Assembly (NCBI GenBank): GCA_001801665.1 | Contig: MGYH01000046.1 | Coordinates: forward strand, 1-6,066 | Length of the DNA: 6,066 bases | Source: Gammaproteobacteria bacterium RIFCSPHIGHO2_12_FULL_45_12 | GTDB lineage: Bacteria > Pseudomonadota > Gammaproteobacteria > DSM-16500 | Direction of reading: 5' to 3' | Shown here: positions 5,744 to 6,066 of the stretch, piece after piece | Layout: every line of letters starts with the position of its first letter | Numbering within the stretch: position 1 is the stretch's first letter | Notes under the pieces: generated by a model | The model's input: only the letters and a program-made list of their open reading frames with translations | Told to the model about the DNA's origin: nothing | Databases searched by the model: none | Translations under genes and position numbers: made by a program

Positions 5744-6066
5744 TCATTCAGGCGGCATTCTACTTTTCCGACTAAAAACCACATTGGCGGCACTGAGAGC
5801 CCGATGAAAGTCAGGGCCGCTCAAATATTGATACTCAAGCACCCGCGCGCGCCCAATGACATCCGCTTCATCACCAGCATAGCCTGGGTGACACATAATG
5901 ACTCCGCCCTCTTTAATGTCACGCAAAAAACGGGCAAACAAACGGGGATATTGAGCTGCTTTAGCAAAATGATAAACCCCCGCAAACGATGTGTTGTGAG
6001 GAATATGATGCTTGACCAGCAACTGCCGCATAGCGCCTGTTCCCGTTGCCCGAATAATCACTTGCT
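5744..6066 (-). CDS. ChbG/HpnK (YdjC-like) carbohydrate deacetylase, C-terminal part
   Basis: The last 106 residues of a protein whose N-terminal part lies beyond the window. The frame is open to base 6066, so the GTG at 6061 is just an internal Val. Visible family features are TSFAGVYHF (middle), a helix, then GGVIMCHPGYAGDEAD, where CHPGY holds the conserved late His of the YdjC-like fold, followed by R-(x)-R-x-x-E-Y-x-Y-L (the usual 'D.i...R..El..L' ending). Members are zinc-dependent deacetylases of N-acetylated sugars, such as chitooligosaccharides (ChbG), or of hopanoid precursors (HpnK). The metal-binding Asp/His residues near the N-terminus are not visible, so the substrate branch cannot be decided. 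It is upstream of and in line with ttcA. Confidence 0.75.
   Translation of the reverse strand, partial: QVIIRATGTGAMRQLLVKHHIPHNTSFAGVYHFAKAAQYPRLFARFLRDIKEGGVIMCHPGYAGDEADVIGRARVLEYQYLSGPDFHRALSAANVVFSRKSRMPPE

Overview
The window comes from a moderately AT-rich gammaproteobacterium. The DcaP-type outer-membrane porin, the proteobacterial-type TtcA and the dispersed palindromic repeats fit this, and Legionellales (a Coxiella/Legionella/Aquicella-like lineage) is a reasonable guess. That placement is inference; no marker gene here fixes it.

Layout: positions 1-135 hold three short inverted-repeat structures behind the 3' end of a minus-strand porin gene (136-1632). A 493-bp divergent intergenic region (1633-2125) follows. 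It carries the porin ribosome binding site, an 18-bp palindrome upstream of the porin, an AT-rich stretch without genes, and a 163-bp nested palindromic element (1927-2089) just before the next gene. On the plus strand, a two-gene operon encodes a FIST-domain sensor protein (2126-3328) and, 5 nt later, a soluble class III nucleotide cyclase with an N-terminal GAF-like region and a C-terminal helical domain (3334-4854). On the minus strand, ttcA (4856-5692) converges on the cyclase with a single base between the two stop codons. Upstream of ttcA is the 3' end of a ChbG/HpnK (YdjC-like) carbohydrate deacetylase gene that runs off the window (5744-6066).

How the genes may work together: the most notable unit is the FIST + GAF-cyclase pair. 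It looks like a split cytoplasmic sensor/effector module in which a FIST ligand-binding protein would control cAMP synthesis by the co-translated cyclase. The cyclase keeps both metal-binding Asp residues, the adenine-selecting Lys and the transition-state Asn/Arg, and has Thr in place of the second selectivity Asp (a class IIIb-like pattern), so it should be an active adenylate cyclase. The porin, TtcA and deacetylase look like ordinary envelope and tRNA-modification genes with no clear functional tie to that module. I see no tRNA, rRNA, CRISPR array, transposase or phage gene.
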